From Gemmatimonadaceae bacterium (GTDB lineage: Bacteria > Gemmatimonadota > Gemmatimonadetes > Gemmatimonadales > Gemmatimonadaceae): DNA of 7,077 bases. The notes below the pieces were generated by a model, which saw only the letters and a program-made list of their open reading frames with translations, ran no database searches and was not told where the DNA came from. A program made the position numbers and the translations under genes. The stretch is taken from positions 1 to 7,077 of the forward strand of contig JADGQU010000115.1 of the NCBI GenBank assembly GCA_017881545.1, given 5' to 3'. Positions 1 to 5,254 of the stretch are shown here, in pieces. The stretch's first letter is position 1. Every line of letters starts with the position of its first letter.

Positions 1-2
1 TG

Positions 3-98
3 CGCGAGCTGATCCAACGCTTCGTTGGTGATGCCGCCCTGTTGGGATTCACATTACCAGAGCTAATCATTCAGCTCGACAACGAGGAGAAGAAATAA
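3..98 (+). CDS. C-terminal tail of a possible GntR-family (YtrA-like) transcriptional regulator, 5'-truncated
   Basis: An open frame enters from the left edge and ends at TAA 96-98. It encodes 31 residues beginning RELIQRFVGDAALLGF and ending in a charged NEEKK tail. The pattern of an amphipathic helix, then 'ALLGFTLPELI', then a short acidic end resembles the last helices of small YtrA-type GntR repressors, where a 'LG(F/L)(S/T)xxEL' segment is common. The DNA-binding winged helix would lie outside the window, so the family call rests on about 30 residues and is tentative. The stop is followed immediately by the slipin ATG, so the two genes are almost certainly co-transcribed. In such pairs the regulator often controls the membrane gene behind it; that is inference here. 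An alternative is the tail of any helical protein. Confidence 0.45.
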   Translation, partial: RELIQRFVGDAALLGFTLPELIIQLDNEEKK

Positions 99-1043
99 AT
101 GCCAGGCATGGACGAAGTTCTCGCAACACGCCGCGCGCTGCGAGCTTCGCGGTCGCAGAGTCGTGCCAATGTTGTCTCAGTCACCATTCTGTTGGGGTCG
201 GTGCTCGTCGCGCTTCCGCTGATGGCCGCGACACAGAATCCGCTCTTCCTCCTGCTGTTTCTGATCGGGGTTTTTCTCTCGCAATCGCCCAAGATTGCAA
301 AGCAGTGGGAGCGCGCCGTCGTGCTTCGCCTCGGCAAGTACACCGGGCTTCGCGGTCCAGGTCTCTTCTGGATTACGCCCTTCATCGAGACGATCACCAT
401 CTACATCGACCAGCGCGTCATCACGACGAGCTTCGCCGCTGAAGAGACTCTGACGTCGGACACTGTGCCGGTGAACGTCGACGCCGTGCTCTTCTGGATG
501 GTCCACGATTCCGAGAAGGCGGCGCTGGAAGTTCAGGACTACGCTCAAGCCGTCAGCTGGGCCGCCCAAACCGGCTTGCGCGACATCATCGGCCGCACTT
601 CGCTGAGCGATCTACTGCGTGGACGCGAGCGCATCGAGGCCGAGCTACAGGCTTTGATCGATCAGAGATCAAATCCCTGGGGAGTCACGGTACAATCAGT
701 AGAAATGCGCGACATTGTGATTCCGACTTCGCTACAGGACGCGATGTCCCGCGAAGCGCAGGCGTCACGCGAGAAATCGGCGCGCATCATCCTCGGCCAG
801 GCGGAAGTGGAGATCGCGCACCTGTTCTTCGAGGCGGCGAAGTCCTACGAGAACAATCCGACGGCGCTGCACCTGCGCGCGATGAACATCCTGTATGAAG
901 GGCTCAAGGAGAAGGGCGCGCTGATGGTCGTTCCAAGCAACGTCGTTGAGTCGATGGGCCTGGGCGGCATGATGGGCGCTGCGGCTCTGAGACAGCAGGC
1001 CATGACCGACGCGAATCCAAAGGTCGCGTCGCCGGCGGTCTAA
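99..1043 (+). CDS. slipin family (stomatin/prohibitin-like SPFH) membrane protein
   Basis: 314-residue SPFH/Band-7 protein, a membrane-anchored scaffold that oligomerises in lipid microdomains. Two hydrophobic stretches (about 24-45 and 48-62) form an N-terminal membrane hairpin. The Band-7 domain follows from about residue 69, opening with the classic 'QWERAVVLRLGKYTGLRGPG' (69-88). The slipin signature 'VEMRDIVIP' lies at 201-209, then the helical 'AMSREAQASREKSARIILG' (215-233), and a C-terminal 'LKEKGALMVVPSNVVESMG' segment typical of slipins. ATG 99 is preferred over the in-frame ATG at 108 because GAGGAG (84-89) sits about 9 bases upstream and the previous stop abuts it. The gene lies directly behind a putative GntR-type tail. 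No NfeD-like partner is seen; the convergent neighbour is instead a coiled-coil membrane protein. The family is confident; the cellular role is unknown. Confidence 0.93.
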   Translation: MPGMDEVLATRRALRASRSQSRANVVSVTILLGSVLVALPLMAATQNPLFLLLFLIGVFLSQSPKIAKQWERAVVLRLGKYTGLRGPGLFWITPFIETITIYIDQRVITTSFAAEETLTSDTVPVNVDAVLFWMVHDSEKAALEVQDYAQAVSWAAQTGLRDIIGRTSLSDLLRGRERIEAELQALIDQRSNPWGVTVQSVEMRDIVIPTSLQDAMSREAQASREKSARIILGQAEVEIAHLFFEAAKSYENNPTALHLRAMNILYEGLKEKGALMVVPSNVVESMGLGGMMGAAALRQQAMTDANPKVASPAV

Positions 1044-1711
1044 CTGCCGCGGACGGCCTCCGGAGTGCGCTGGCCGGCGCCAAGCATCGGCGCCGGCTGG
1101 CTTTCCGAGAGAAGCTTCGTAACGAAGCGCTGCCCCTCCGATACCCGCTCTATCTCGATGGCTATCGCATCGACCGAAGCTTCCAACCGCTCCAGCCTCT
1201 GAGCGGTTTCAGTGAATGCAGTCGGCGGCAGCCCGGGCCTGTTGGACCTTTTCCACAGCGAGCGGGCAGCAGCGAACGCCAGCGGAAACCAGATCAAAAC
1301 GATCGATAGCACTGAGAGAGTCATTATCTCTTTCTGTGAAAGGCCGGCGAAAACCGGCGGGGCCGCGGTGCTGGCGATGAATCCTGCGGCCGGACTCGTC
1401 AGCTGCTCACCCGTCAGCTGAATATCCGATTCCAGCTGGAGCTGACGCGAGTCGAGTAGCGCGAGCCGGTCCTGGAGTCCTTTGATTGCCGTGGGATCCG
1501 CGGTTTGTTTTAGCTGGCTGATCAATTTCGAGCGCCGGCCGTCCACCGATATGAGTTGCCTCGAGAGCTCTTCGCGGCGCGCATTGAGCGCGTCGATATC
1601 TCTCGACGTCCGTGGCATCGGAAGCGTGATCGACGGGGATCCTTGAGTCCCTTGAACGACCACGATGGGGTCACTGGGACGCGCGGGTACCTGGACGGTT
1701 GTCTGCTGCAT
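1040..1711 (-). CDS. coiled-coil single-pass membrane protein, uncharacterised
   Basis: 223 residues, not matched to a named family. It has a Pro/Val/Thr-rich N-terminus (1-35), then a charged heptad-like helical region (about 36-105, e.g. 'ALNARREELSRQLISVDGRR' at 41-60). A single hydrophobic segment spans about 129-149 and is followed by the basic 'RSLWKRSNR', which favours a cytoplasmic C-terminus. A second helical region (about 165-203) ends in 'IEIERVSEGQRFVTKLLSE', and the last 20 residues are disordered-looking. I recall similar proteins ending in 'VERVSEGQRFVTxLL' from Gemmatimonadota, as memory only. ATG 1711 has no strong ribosome site. It is the third gene of the 2922 to 1040 run, 27 bases after the DinB-like gene. 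Its TAG stop overlaps the slipin TAA stop tail to tail by four bases. The two coiled-coil regions on either side of a membrane span suggest a structural or tethering role; this is inference. Confidence 0.8.
   Translation of the reverse strand: MQQTTVQVPARPSDPIVVVQGTQGSPSITLPMPRTSRDIDALNARREELSRQLISVDGRRSKLISQLKQTADPTAIKGLQDRLALLDSRQLQLESDIQLTGEQLTSPAAGFIASTAAPPVFAGLSQKEIMTLSVLSIVLIWFPLAFAAARSLWKRSNRPGLPPTAFTETAQRLERLEASVDAIAIEIERVSEGQRFVTKLLSESQPAPMLGAGQRTPEAVRGS
1073..1097 (+). terminator. GC-rich hairpin, candidate terminator of the slipin transcript
   Basis: A perfect 9-bp all-GC inverted repeat, GCCGGCGCC / GGCGCCGGC, with a 7-base loop (AAGCATC) lies 29 bases after the slipin stop. It is followed on the + strand by TGGCTTTCC, so the U-tract is poor. 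It sits inside the last codons of the opposite-strand coiled-coil gene (QPAPMLGAGQ). It could end slipin transcription or simply slow polymerase. The structure is seen; the termination role is inferred. Confidence 0.4.
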
Positions 1712-1738
1712 AGGTAGTCTCTACGATACTCGGGAGCG

Positions 1739-2239
1739 TCAGGTTACAGGAGCCACGGGCGGGCTGTCGAACTCCAATGGATTCGTTGGCTGTTCAGCGC
1801 CGACGCGACCAGGCGCAATGTCCGCGCTGGCGTAAACCTCGGAGCGAACCGGAGAATCGTCCTGCCGCCGCAAGATCGCAATCTGACCGATGTGGGTCAG
1901 CGCGTCGGATATCGGACCCTGAAACAACTCCTCGGCTGTGGCACCGAGGGGCGCATCCGACGCGAGGTACCTGTCGAGCTCGAGAAGGGACGCGTGAAAC
2001 CGCTGCACTTCCTTTCTCCACGCGTGCGGCTTGGATTGCACCCACTCGGCTTTCCCCTGCGCCATGCTGAGCGCCCAGTCGAACAGGTCACCCATGTGCG
2101 CGACAATCTGCACCGGCGTGCGGGCAGCTTTCCCAAGCTGAAAGTTACCGAATCCGGGAGGCGCGTAACGCTCGACTTTGGCCGCCCGATACGCGATCGT
2201 GGCCAGCGTGTGGCGGAGAAAAGCGCGTGTGGGATCCAT
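1739..2239 (-). CDS. DinB-like four-helix-bundle protein
   Basis: About 166 residues of helical character fitting the DinB/YfiT-like superfamily: putative metal-dependent bundles that often act as thiol-dependent enzymes or are of unknown function. The first conserved His is in 'VQIVAHMGDLFDWAL' and the last is in 'DALTHIGQIAILRR', the usual place for the H-x3-H-x-GQ motif. At the -4 position of that motif there is Asp rather than His, so the metal site would be His/Asp/His or degenerate. The ATG at 2239 shares its A with the stop of the upstream lipoprotein gene (TGATG). A TTG three bases earlier would extend it by one residue, but ATG is preferred. A Pro-rich tail (about 150-166) follows the bundle. 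Substrate and partner are unknown. Coupling to the lipoprotein gene suggests co-expression. Confidence 0.78.
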   Translation of the reverse strand: MDPTRAFLRHTLATIAYRAAKVERYAPPGFGNFQLGKAARTPVQIVAHMGDLFDWALSMAQGKAEWVQSKPHAWRKEVQRFHASLLELDRYLASDAPLGATAEELFQGPISDALTHIGQIAILRRQDDSPVRSEVYASADIAPGRVGAEQPTNPLEFDSPPVAPVT

Positions 2240-2922
2240 CAATGCCAGTCCGGTTCGTCGTTCAATGTATCAACCACCGTCCGGCGAGCTGAGGCTTTGC
2301 CGGATAGCCGCTGCCAGGTGCCGTTGCTGCTCCGGTGCGCGACGGCGATCTCGAAGCTGTCGGGCGCGAACCACCGCGCGTGATTGAAGTCTTCGTCGCA
2401 GTCGCATCCGCCACCACCCGGGCCCTTGACCACCGTCTCTCCGGTCTTGAGATCGCGCACTATCCCGTAGGTGCCGGGATTCGCGGGCGTAGTATCCTCA
2501 CCAACGTAAGCGAGGTAGTGTCCATCCGGAGAGACGAGAAGATCCTGATATGACGACCAGACGTCGTCGGGTATCGGACTTGTTTCGATGCGGTGCGTGC
2601 CAAGACGCAGCCGGAAGATTTGTCGTTGCGGCGTCGACGAATCCTCGGAGAGCTGAAGGAGCCCGATGACGAGGCTGTCACCGACCAGAATCGGCGCCGG
2701 TGGAATGACGTTCCGAATCGTGTCAGCGCCGAGCGGAGAGACAACTTCAATCCGATAAACGGTCCCGGTGTCCTCCATCGGCTGCCAGGACTGGGTGTAC
2801 GTCGAATCGATCACCCGGATGCGGGTGCTCGACCGATCGTCACCGCTGTTGCACGCGCCGCTCAGGGCGGCCGCGCCGAGGCCAACAAAAACCAACAGGA
2901 CGCGCGCGCGTGTCGAGATCAC
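2239..2922 (-). CDS. predicted lipoprotein with WD40/PD40-like beta-propeller segment
   Basis: 227 residues from GTG 2922. The N-terminus is a lipoprotein signal: basic 'STRAR', hydrophobic 'VLLVFVGLGAAAL', then 'SGAC' with the acylated Cys at residue 24. The lipobox has Ser at -3, so it is slightly unusual. The body is beta-rich. 'LLVSPDGHYLAYVGE' (about 129-142) followed by 'GIVRDLKTGETVV' looks like a PD40/TolB-type propeller blade, and 'HARWFAPDSFEIAV' looks like a second. A strange 'GGGGCDCDED' stretch (169-178) lies between them. At about 200 residues it is too short for a full propeller. GTG 2922 was chosen because the signal peptide begins there and GGGA lies a few bases upstream; an in-frame TTG at 3033 would add 37 non-signal-like residues. 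It heads the - strand run and its TGA overlaps the DinB-like ATG. The protein is probably envelope-anchored; its function is unknown. Confidence 0.75.
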   Translation of the reverse strand: MISTRARVLLVFVGLGAAALSGACNSGDDRSSTRIRVIDSTYTQSWQPMEDTGTVYRIEVVSPLGADTIRNVIPPAPILVGDSLVIGLLQLSEDSSTPQRQIFRLRLGTHRIETSPIPDDVWSSYQDLLVSPDGHYLAYVGEDTTPANPGTYGIVRDLKTGETVVKGPGGGGCDCDEDFNHARWFAPDSFEIAVAHRSSNGTWQRLSGKASARRTVVDTLNDEPDWH

Positions 2923-3036
2923 TTGTCCCGCTCGCGGAGCATTGGCCAAACGAAAAAATGGCGAGGCTTCAAATACCAGATCTCCGGCGTAGTGCGAAGG
3001 TGAGTGGCCGCTAGTATGTAGCAAACACTCCAACCG

Positions 3037-3055
3037 ATCGGCAAGAGGTGCCGAT
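3037..3055 (-). terminator. stem-loop at the stop codon of the 90-aa gene
   Basis: A perfect 7-bp inverted repeat, ATCGGCA / TGCCGAT, with a 5-base loop overlaps the TAA of the - strand 90-aa gene. On that strand it is followed by CGGTTGGAGTGTTTGC, only moderately U-rich. It may separate this gene from the lipoprotein gene starting 133 bases further on. The structure is certain; its role as terminator is inferred. Confidence 0.35.
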
Positions 3056-3327
3056 TAGCGGAGAAATCTTTCGGCGAGCTGCGCGAGCCGCTCGTCTCCT
3101 TCGCGCTCTGCTCGCGAACGAATCTCCTCCACGAACGGGCGCAGCTTTTTTTCGCCCCAGTAGTAGCCCGTCGCGCTCTCGGCACTTCCCGTGTCGCCCG
3201 ATCGCGCGGCCTCGAGCAACGCCTCGGCCGCCGCCTGATCGTAGCCGGGATCTGTGCGGGCGGGAAGGGAATAGCGTTTCCCTGGATCACCCCACCCGGC
3301 ATCTTCTTTTACGAATGCTCGGGACAT
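3055..3327 (-). CDS. small conserved-looking protein of unknown function (90 aa)
   Basis: 90 residues, Glu/Ala/Arg-rich, no signal peptide or membrane segment. It opens with 'MSRAFVKEDAGWGDPGKRYS', has a Pro-rich linker, a helix 'DQAAAEALLEAARSG' (30-44), then 'SATGYYWGEKKLRPFVEEIR' (51-70) and a final charged helix ending 'LAQLAERFLR'. The 'MSRAFVKE' start is one I recall from GreA/GreB-type transcription factors, but the Gre coiled coil and C-terminal domain are absent. ATG 3327 is chosen because GAGG lies about 10 bases upstream and the protein-like composition begins there; the open frame extends further to 3657, but that part is a shadow of the opposite gene. It is divergent from the 114-aa gene, with a palindrome between them. 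I do not recognise its function; it is probably cytoplasmic. Confidence 0.7.
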   Translation of the reverse strand: MSRAFVKEDAGWGDPGKRYSLPARTDPGYDQAAAEALLEAARSGDTGSAESATGYYWGEKKLRPFVEEIRSRAEREGDERLAQLAERFLR

Positions 3328-3387
3328 TTCGATTGGCCTCGACGGAATCGATGTAATGTCGCAGCTTTCACGACGGGTATCACGGGA

Positions 3388-3407
3388 TTTGCAGTTATAT
3401 CCGCAAA
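3388..3407. promoter_or_regulatory. 20-bp imperfect palindrome in a divergent intergenic region, candidate operator
   Basis: The arms TTTGCAG and CCGCAAA (six of seven pairs match) flank an AT-rich TTATAT centre, giving eight of ten pairs overall. It lies in the 100 bases between the divergent 90-aa and 114-aa genes, 20 bases before the 114-aa start. The TTATAT/ATATAA core could also serve as a -10 element on either strand, though I found no well-spaced -35. The symmetry is seen; operator function is inference. Confidence 0.35.
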
Positions 3408-3427
3408 CCCGAACCATTGGAGGCTGG

Positions 3428-3772
3428 ATGAGAGAGGAATCCTTTGAGGCGCAGCAGGAGGCACTCGACCCGCACCGTCGCGAGGAGCGAGATGGAACCG
3501 CGCTCGAGCTCGCTGGGCGATTGCGGCAGAAGGGCGTGCTCCTCACTGGGCGCGAGACCAGCGCGCATCTCGACGACATGATGACCGCCATCGATCGCTT
3601 CGAGGCGGCGGTGATCGCTCGCGGAGGAGACCTCTTCGTGAACACCCCCTTCTCCAATCCGCCGGAGAATCCAGATTTTGTGATTCCCCTTCGCGTACCC
3701 GGAGAGGATCCGGAGGCTTACGCGGCGCGCATCAACGCGGCCGCCGAGCGATTGGAGACAGCCGACCTTTAG
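3428..3772 (+). CDS. small protein of unknown function (114 aa)
   Basis: 114 residues, soluble and acidic, with no recognised domain. The N-terminal half is helical and charged ('EEAQQ..HRREERDGTALEL' type composition). The centre is 'LTGRETSAHLDDMMTAIDRF' (39-58), a helix continuing into 'EAAVIARGGDLFVNTP' (59-74). A Pro/Asn-rich loop 'FSNPPENPDFVIPLR' (75-89) and a final helix 'DPEAYAARINAAAERLE' (94-110) follow. ATG 3428 is chosen because GGAGG lies five bases upstream; an in-frame ATG at 3356 lacks a ribosome site and would run through the intergenic palindrome. The gene ends 15 bases before the CDF exporter start in the same frame, so the two are likely one transcript. I cannot name a function; a link to metal export is only positional. 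Confidence 0.72.
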   Translation: MREESFEAQQEALDPHRREERDGTALELAGRLRQKGVLLTGRETSAHLDDMMTAIDRFEAAVIARGGDLFVNTPFSNPPENPDFVIPLRVPGEDPEAYAARINAAAERLETADL

Positions 3773-3787
3773 AGTCAAGCTGCCGCG

Positions 3788-4708
3788 GTGAATAGCGCGA
3801 CGCGCCGGAGCATCCACTGGGCGCAGGCCGGCCTGCTGATAAATGTGGTCCTGGTGCTGGTCAAGCTCATCGCGGGAATCGTCGGACACGCGAACGCGCT
3901 CGTGGCCGACGCCGTCGAGTCGTCGGCCGACATTTTCTCGTCGCTGATCGTCTGGATGGGCCTGAGCATCGCCTCTCGCCCTGCCGACGAAGATCACCCA
4001 TACGGCCACGGCAAGGCCGAGCCGCTTGCCGCCGCAGTGGTTTCGCTGATGCTGCTTGGCGCCGCGGGCGGGATATCGATCCTGGCCATTCGCGAGATTC
4101 GCACACCTCACCTTCTTCCGTCGCCATTTACGCTGTTCGTGGCGGCGGGCGTGATAATCGTAAAAGAGATTCTCTACCGGCGGGTATCGCGTGTCGCCAA
4201 GGATGTTGGGAGCGCCGCCGTCACCGCCGATGCGTGGCACCACCGGGCGGACGCGATCAGCTCTCTCGCTGCGTTCATCGGAATCAGCATCGCGCTATTG
4301 GGAGGAAAGGGCTGGGAAGGCGCCGACGCTTGGGCCGCGCTTGTCGCTGCCGGACTGGTTGCGGTGAACGGAGTGCGGACGCTCCGCCCCGCGATCTCGG
4401 GTTTGATGGATGAAGCGCCGGACAGCACCGTCAAGGAGCTCGCGATGGTCGCGGCGTGCTCGGTGGACGGCGTCCGGAACGTGGAAAATCTGAAACTGCG
4501 ACGCTCAGGGCTGGGCTTTTATGTGGACCTTCACGTGCAGGCCGACCCCTCGATCTCACTCGAAGACGCCCACGAAATCGCCGCGAAGGTGAAGTACTCG
4601 ATCCTGGCGGCAATTCCAAGCGCCGTCAACGTGCTCGTCCACATGGAGCCGTTCAGGTCGAGCGGGATTCTGGCGGTAGATCAAGTGCTGAGCCTGCCGC
4701 CGGTTTGA
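3788..4708 (+). CDS. cation diffusion facilitator (CDF) family divalent metal exporter
   Basis: 306 residues with the FieF/YiiP plan: six membrane helices over about 12-205, then a cytoplasmic ferredoxin-like domain (about 212-290). It exchanges protons for divalent metal (Zn, Fe, Mn or Co) to move it out of the cytoplasm, probably as a dimer. Aligned by eye with FieF, site A is E44, D48 (in 'DAVESSAD'), H151 and D155 (in 'HHRAD'), with Glu replacing FieF D45. Site B is D67, H70 and H74 in 'PADEDHPYGHGKAE'. The C-terminal site has H249, H262, H285 and E287. The GTG start is forced: the TAG of the 114-aa gene lies five codons upstream in the same frame. The ribosome site is weak, suggesting translational coupling. 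Metal specificity cannot be read from sequence alone. Confidence 0.94.
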   Translation: MNSATRRSIHWAQAGLLINVVLVLVKLIAGIVGHANALVADAVESSADIFSSLIVWMGLSIASRPADEDHPYGHGKAEPLAAAVVSLMLLGAAGGISILAIREIRTPHLLPSPFTLFVAAGVIIVKEILYRRVSRVAKDVGSAAVTADAWHHRADAISSLAAFIGISIALLGGKGWEGADAWAALVAAGLVAVNGVRTLRPAISGLMDEAPDSTVKELAMVAACSVDGVRNVENLKLRRSGLGFYVDLHVQADPSISLEDAHEIAAKVKYSILAAIPSAVNVLVHMEPFRSSGILAVDQVLSLPPV

Positions 4709-4714
4709 GCCGGC
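4699..4714 (+). terminator. short hairpin overlapping the CDF stop codon, weak terminator candidate
   Basis: GCCGG / CCGGC arms with a six-base loop span the TGA of the CDF gene and are followed by ACTGTTTCGG. The stem is only five pairs and the T-run is three, so this is a weak candidate. It lies in the 69-base convergent gap with moaC, where some end signal for both genes is expected; I see nothing stronger. Confidence 0.22.
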
Positions 4715-4777
4715 ACTGTTTCGGATTCGCCGCTGGTCGCGCGCGCCTCAGCGCTTCCACGCCATTTTGGTCCCCGG

Positions 4778-5254
4778 CTACTTTCGCTTCCAATCCCCGC
4801 TTTTCCCGCCGCGCTTTTCGGTGAGGCGCACGTCGGAGATCTCCATCCCGCGGTCGAGCGCCTTCGCCATGTCGTATACCGTGAGCAGAGCGACGGTGAC
4901 GGCAGTGAGCGCTTCCATTTCGACTCCCGTCCTTCCGCGCGTCGACGCCCACGCCGTGACGCGAAGTCCGGGTAGCGATCGGTCGAGTTCCAGATCCACA
5001 CCGGTGTCAGTCAGGGCGATCGGGTGACAGAGTGGAATGAGCTCGGCCGTCCGTTTTGCCGCCATCATGCCGGCGATGCGCGCGGCGGCGATGGCGTCCC
5101 CCTTCGCGAGGGCATTTCGCTCGATCGCATCCAGCGCTTCGAGACTCATCGTTATCGAGCCTTCCGCCCGCGCAGTGCGGGCGGTCTCCGCTTTTTCTCC
5201 GACGTCAACCATGCGGGCTCGCCCTTCGGCGTCCAGATGCGTGAGCTCGCTCAT
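4778..5254 (-). CDS. moaC: cyclic pyranopterin monophosphate synthase MoaC (molybdenum cofactor biosynthesis)
   Basis: 158 residues, full length for MoaC (E. coli about 161). With MoaA it turns GTP into cyclic pyranopterin monophosphate, the first step of molybdenum cofactor synthesis, acting on the 3',8-cyclo-GTP intermediate in the cytoplasm as a hexamer. Diagnostic blocks are 'LTHLDAEGRARMVDVGEK' (4-21), 'KGDAIAAARIAGMMAAKRT' (51-69), 'LIPLCHPI' (72-79), 'TGVEMEALTAV' (109-119) and 'YDMAKALDRGM' (127-137). Catalytic and binding residues K51, H77, E112, E114, D128, K131 and K147 are all present. The ATG overlaps the holB stop (ATGA), so translation is probably coupled; no separate ribosome site is evident. 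No other moa/moe gene is in view, so the rest of the pathway lies elsewhere. The C-terminus is a short basic tail. Confidence 0.97.
   Translation of the reverse strand: MSELTHLDAEGRARMVDVGEKAETARTARAEGSITMSLEALDAIERNALAKGDAIAAARIAGMMAAKRTAELIPLCHPIALTDTGVDLELDRSLPGLRVTAWASTRGRTGVEMEALTAVTVALLTVYDMAKALDRGMEISDVRLTEKRGGKSGDWKRK

Noticed and set aside
1398..1446. Cluster of CAGCTG/GTCAGCTG repeats
   Set aside because: Explained by repeated Gln-Leu-(Thr) codons in the coiled-coil region of the gene at 1040-1711.
2901..2910. Five CG dinucleotide repeats just after the lipoprotein start, possible phase-variation tract
   Set aside because: Only five units in a GC-rich genome; they encode ordinary Arg/Ala signal-peptide residues and are too short to be a convincing slippage tract.
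2919..2943. Mini-ORF (MLRERDK) ending in a GTGA overlap with the lipoprotein start, possible leader peptide
   Set aside because: No ribosome site and only seven codons; the longer frame containing it is an antisense-free shadow of the 90-aa gene without protein-like composition.
3328..3657. N-terminal extension of the 90-aa gene on the - strand (open frame to 3657)
   Set aside because: Ser/Arg-rich, low-complexity translation lying antisense to the 114-aa gene; a good start with ribosome site exists at 3327.
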